Shown here piece by piece: positions 62,755-64,000 of a DNA stretch of 64,000 bases (within the stretch, counting starts at the first letter, position 1; each line of letters begins with the position of its first letter). Source of the DNA: Okapia johnstoni. Lineage: Eukaryota; Chordata; Mammalia; Artiodactyla; Giraffidae. Position numbers and translations under genes: made by a program. Under the pieces are notes generated by a model. That model was not told where the DNA came from, did no database searches, and worked only from the letters and a program-made list of their open reading frames with translations. Where the stretch lies: NCBI GenBank assembly GCA_024291935.2, contig CM044308.1:125018501-125082500 (forward strand), written 5' to 3'.

Positions 62755-63935
62755 TTTCAACTGAGGTACTACTGACATATAACATTATAGTAGTTTTAGG
62801 TGTTCAACATAGTTTGATAATTTAATATATTGTGAAGTGATCACTCCCATGAGTCTGCTTAACATCCATCTCCCTGTATACATTGTTACACTTTTTTCCT
62901 ATGATGAGAACTTCTAAGATTTACTTAATGTCATAATATTTTTCAAGTATGAAATACAGTATTGTTAACTATAATTACAGTGCTCACATTACATTCTCAT
63001 GCCTTATATATTTTACAACTGGAAGTTAGTACTTTTTGATGCCCTTTACCCACTTTGGCAAAAACCCCCTTCTGATACCTGCCTCTGGCTACCACCAATC
63101 TGTTTTCTGTATCTATGAGCTTGTTTCCATATCTTGGCTATTGTAAATGATGCTGCAATGAACATGGGGTCAGATATCTTTTCAAGTTAGTGTTTTCATT
63201 TTCTTTGGATAAATTCCCAGAAGTAGGATTTCTGAATCATATGATAGTTTGATTTTTAAGTTTTTGAGCAACCTCTATACTGTTTTCCATTGTGGCTGCA
63301 CCAGTTTACACTTTCACTACCAGTGCATAAAAGTTCTCTTTCCTCCACATCCTCTCTGCTGCTGCTGCTGCTGCTGCTGATGCTAAGTCGCGTCAGTCAT
63401 GTCCGACTCTGTGCGACCCCATAGACGGCAGCCCACAAGGCTCCTCCGTCCCTGGGATTCTCCAGGCAAGAATACTGGAGTGGGTTGCCATTTCCTCCTC
63501 CAGTGCATGAAAGTGAAAAGTGAAAGTGAAGTCGCTCAGTCGTGTCCGACTCTTCACGACCCCATGGGCTGCAGCCTACCAGGCTCCTCCATCCATGGGG
63601 TTTCCCAGGCAAGAGTACTGGAGTGGGGTGCCATTGCCTTCTCCCCACATCCTCTCTAACACTTGTTATTTCTTTTTTGATAATAGCCATTATGACAGGT
63701 GGTTTTGATTTGTGTTTCTTTGATGATTAGTGATGTTGAGCATCTCTTCATGTACCTGTTGGCTGTCTCTGCATCTTCTTTAGAAAAATGTCTATTCAGA
63801 TTGTCTGCCCACTTTTTAATTGGCAGCAAAAAAGATATTTTTCTATTGACTCGAGTTCTTTTTGTATTTTGGCTATTAACCCCTTATCAGATGTAGTAAA
63901 GAGGTTTTATTGTTTCAGGACTTCCTAATGTCTTA
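62755..63935 (-). mobile_element. L1 LINE fragment, minus strand, split by Bov-A2
   Basis: Reverse complement of L1 ORF2/3' text: 'tttccatatcttggctattg', 'aaatgatgctgcaatgaaca', 'ccattgtggctgcaccagtt' and, after the SINE, 'gtctgcccactttttaattg'. It has no open frame of note. Confidence 0.88.
63358..63644 (-). mobile_element. Bov-A2 SINE, minus strand, inside L1
   Basis: Starts with (GCT)n and ends 'ccattgccttctcc'. Exact 13-bp duplication ccacatcctctct at 63345-63357 and 63645-63657. Confidence 0.97.
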
Positions 63936-63937
63936 GA

Positions 63938-64000
63938 ATGGAGAAGGAAATGGCAATCCACTCCAGTGTTCTTGCCTGGAGAATCCCATGGATGGGGGAG
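63938..64000 (+). mobile_element. Bov-A/Bov-A2 SINE, cut by window end
   Basis: Starts 'atggagaaggaaatggcaat' and runs off the end of the window. Confidence 0.85.

Noticed and set aside
63357..63380. (GCT)n and AGC runs as CRISPR-like or independent triplet repeats
   Set aside because: They are the tails of Bov-A2 SINEs. No CRISPR array exists here, as expected in a mammalian genome.

Overview
The window is nuclear DNA from a bovid ruminant. Bov-B (RTE) LINEs, their Bov-A2 and Bov-tA SINE derivatives and CHR-type SINEs occur from end to end; this set is diagnostic of ruminants. Cattle is the simplest reading, but sheep, goat or another bovid cannot be excluded by eye.

One protein-coding gene is supported: four consecutive exons on the + strand (8524-8628, 8864-8963, 11156-11232, 29592-29737) of the N-terminal protein kinase domain of a class III myosin, best matched to MYO3B. 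They join in a consistent phase (0/0, 0/1, 1/0, 0/2) into 142 codons plus 2 nt without a stop. They carry the hinge, the HRD catalytic loop, the DFG magnesium motif (split by an intron), the activation segment with a STE20-type GTPFWMAPE, and the DVWSLG helix. Neither the upstream ATP-binding exons nor the next downstream kinase exon were found, so the window lies wholly inside a very large gene: about 8.5 kb of upstream intron, introns of 235 bp, 2.2 kb and 18.4 kb, and at least 34 kb of downstream intron.

The rest is intronic DNA dominated by transposon layers. Old relics (L2, MIR, L3/CR1, MER5-type and other hAT elements, MLT1 LTRs, and a long ancient repeat seen twice around 44.6-50.1 kb) are cut by younger ruminant elements, many with exact target-site duplications that I could delimit. 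Main landmarks are a Bov-B copy with a frameshifted reverse-transcriptase ORF (44781-46534), an inverted Bov-B partner (48513-49415), a decayed endogenous retroviral env/LTR remnant on the - strand (53302-54331), an LTR-like GC-rich block with 77-bp internal repeats (55483-56417), and L1 fragments at 13.9 and 62.8-63.9 kb.

No new multi-gene system is present. The most unusual signals are structural: a perfect 24-bp fold-back copy of flanking DNA at the 5' junction of a Bov-A2 (27497-27551); a Bov-B fragment flanked by 33-bp diverged direct repeats (58228-58783); a distal branch point with a 76-nt AG-free zone before the second kinase exon; and a near-palindromic RFX X-box-like site in a repeat-free, possibly conserved intronic block (18266-18281). 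Repeat family names come from recognising consensus text by memory, not from a database search.
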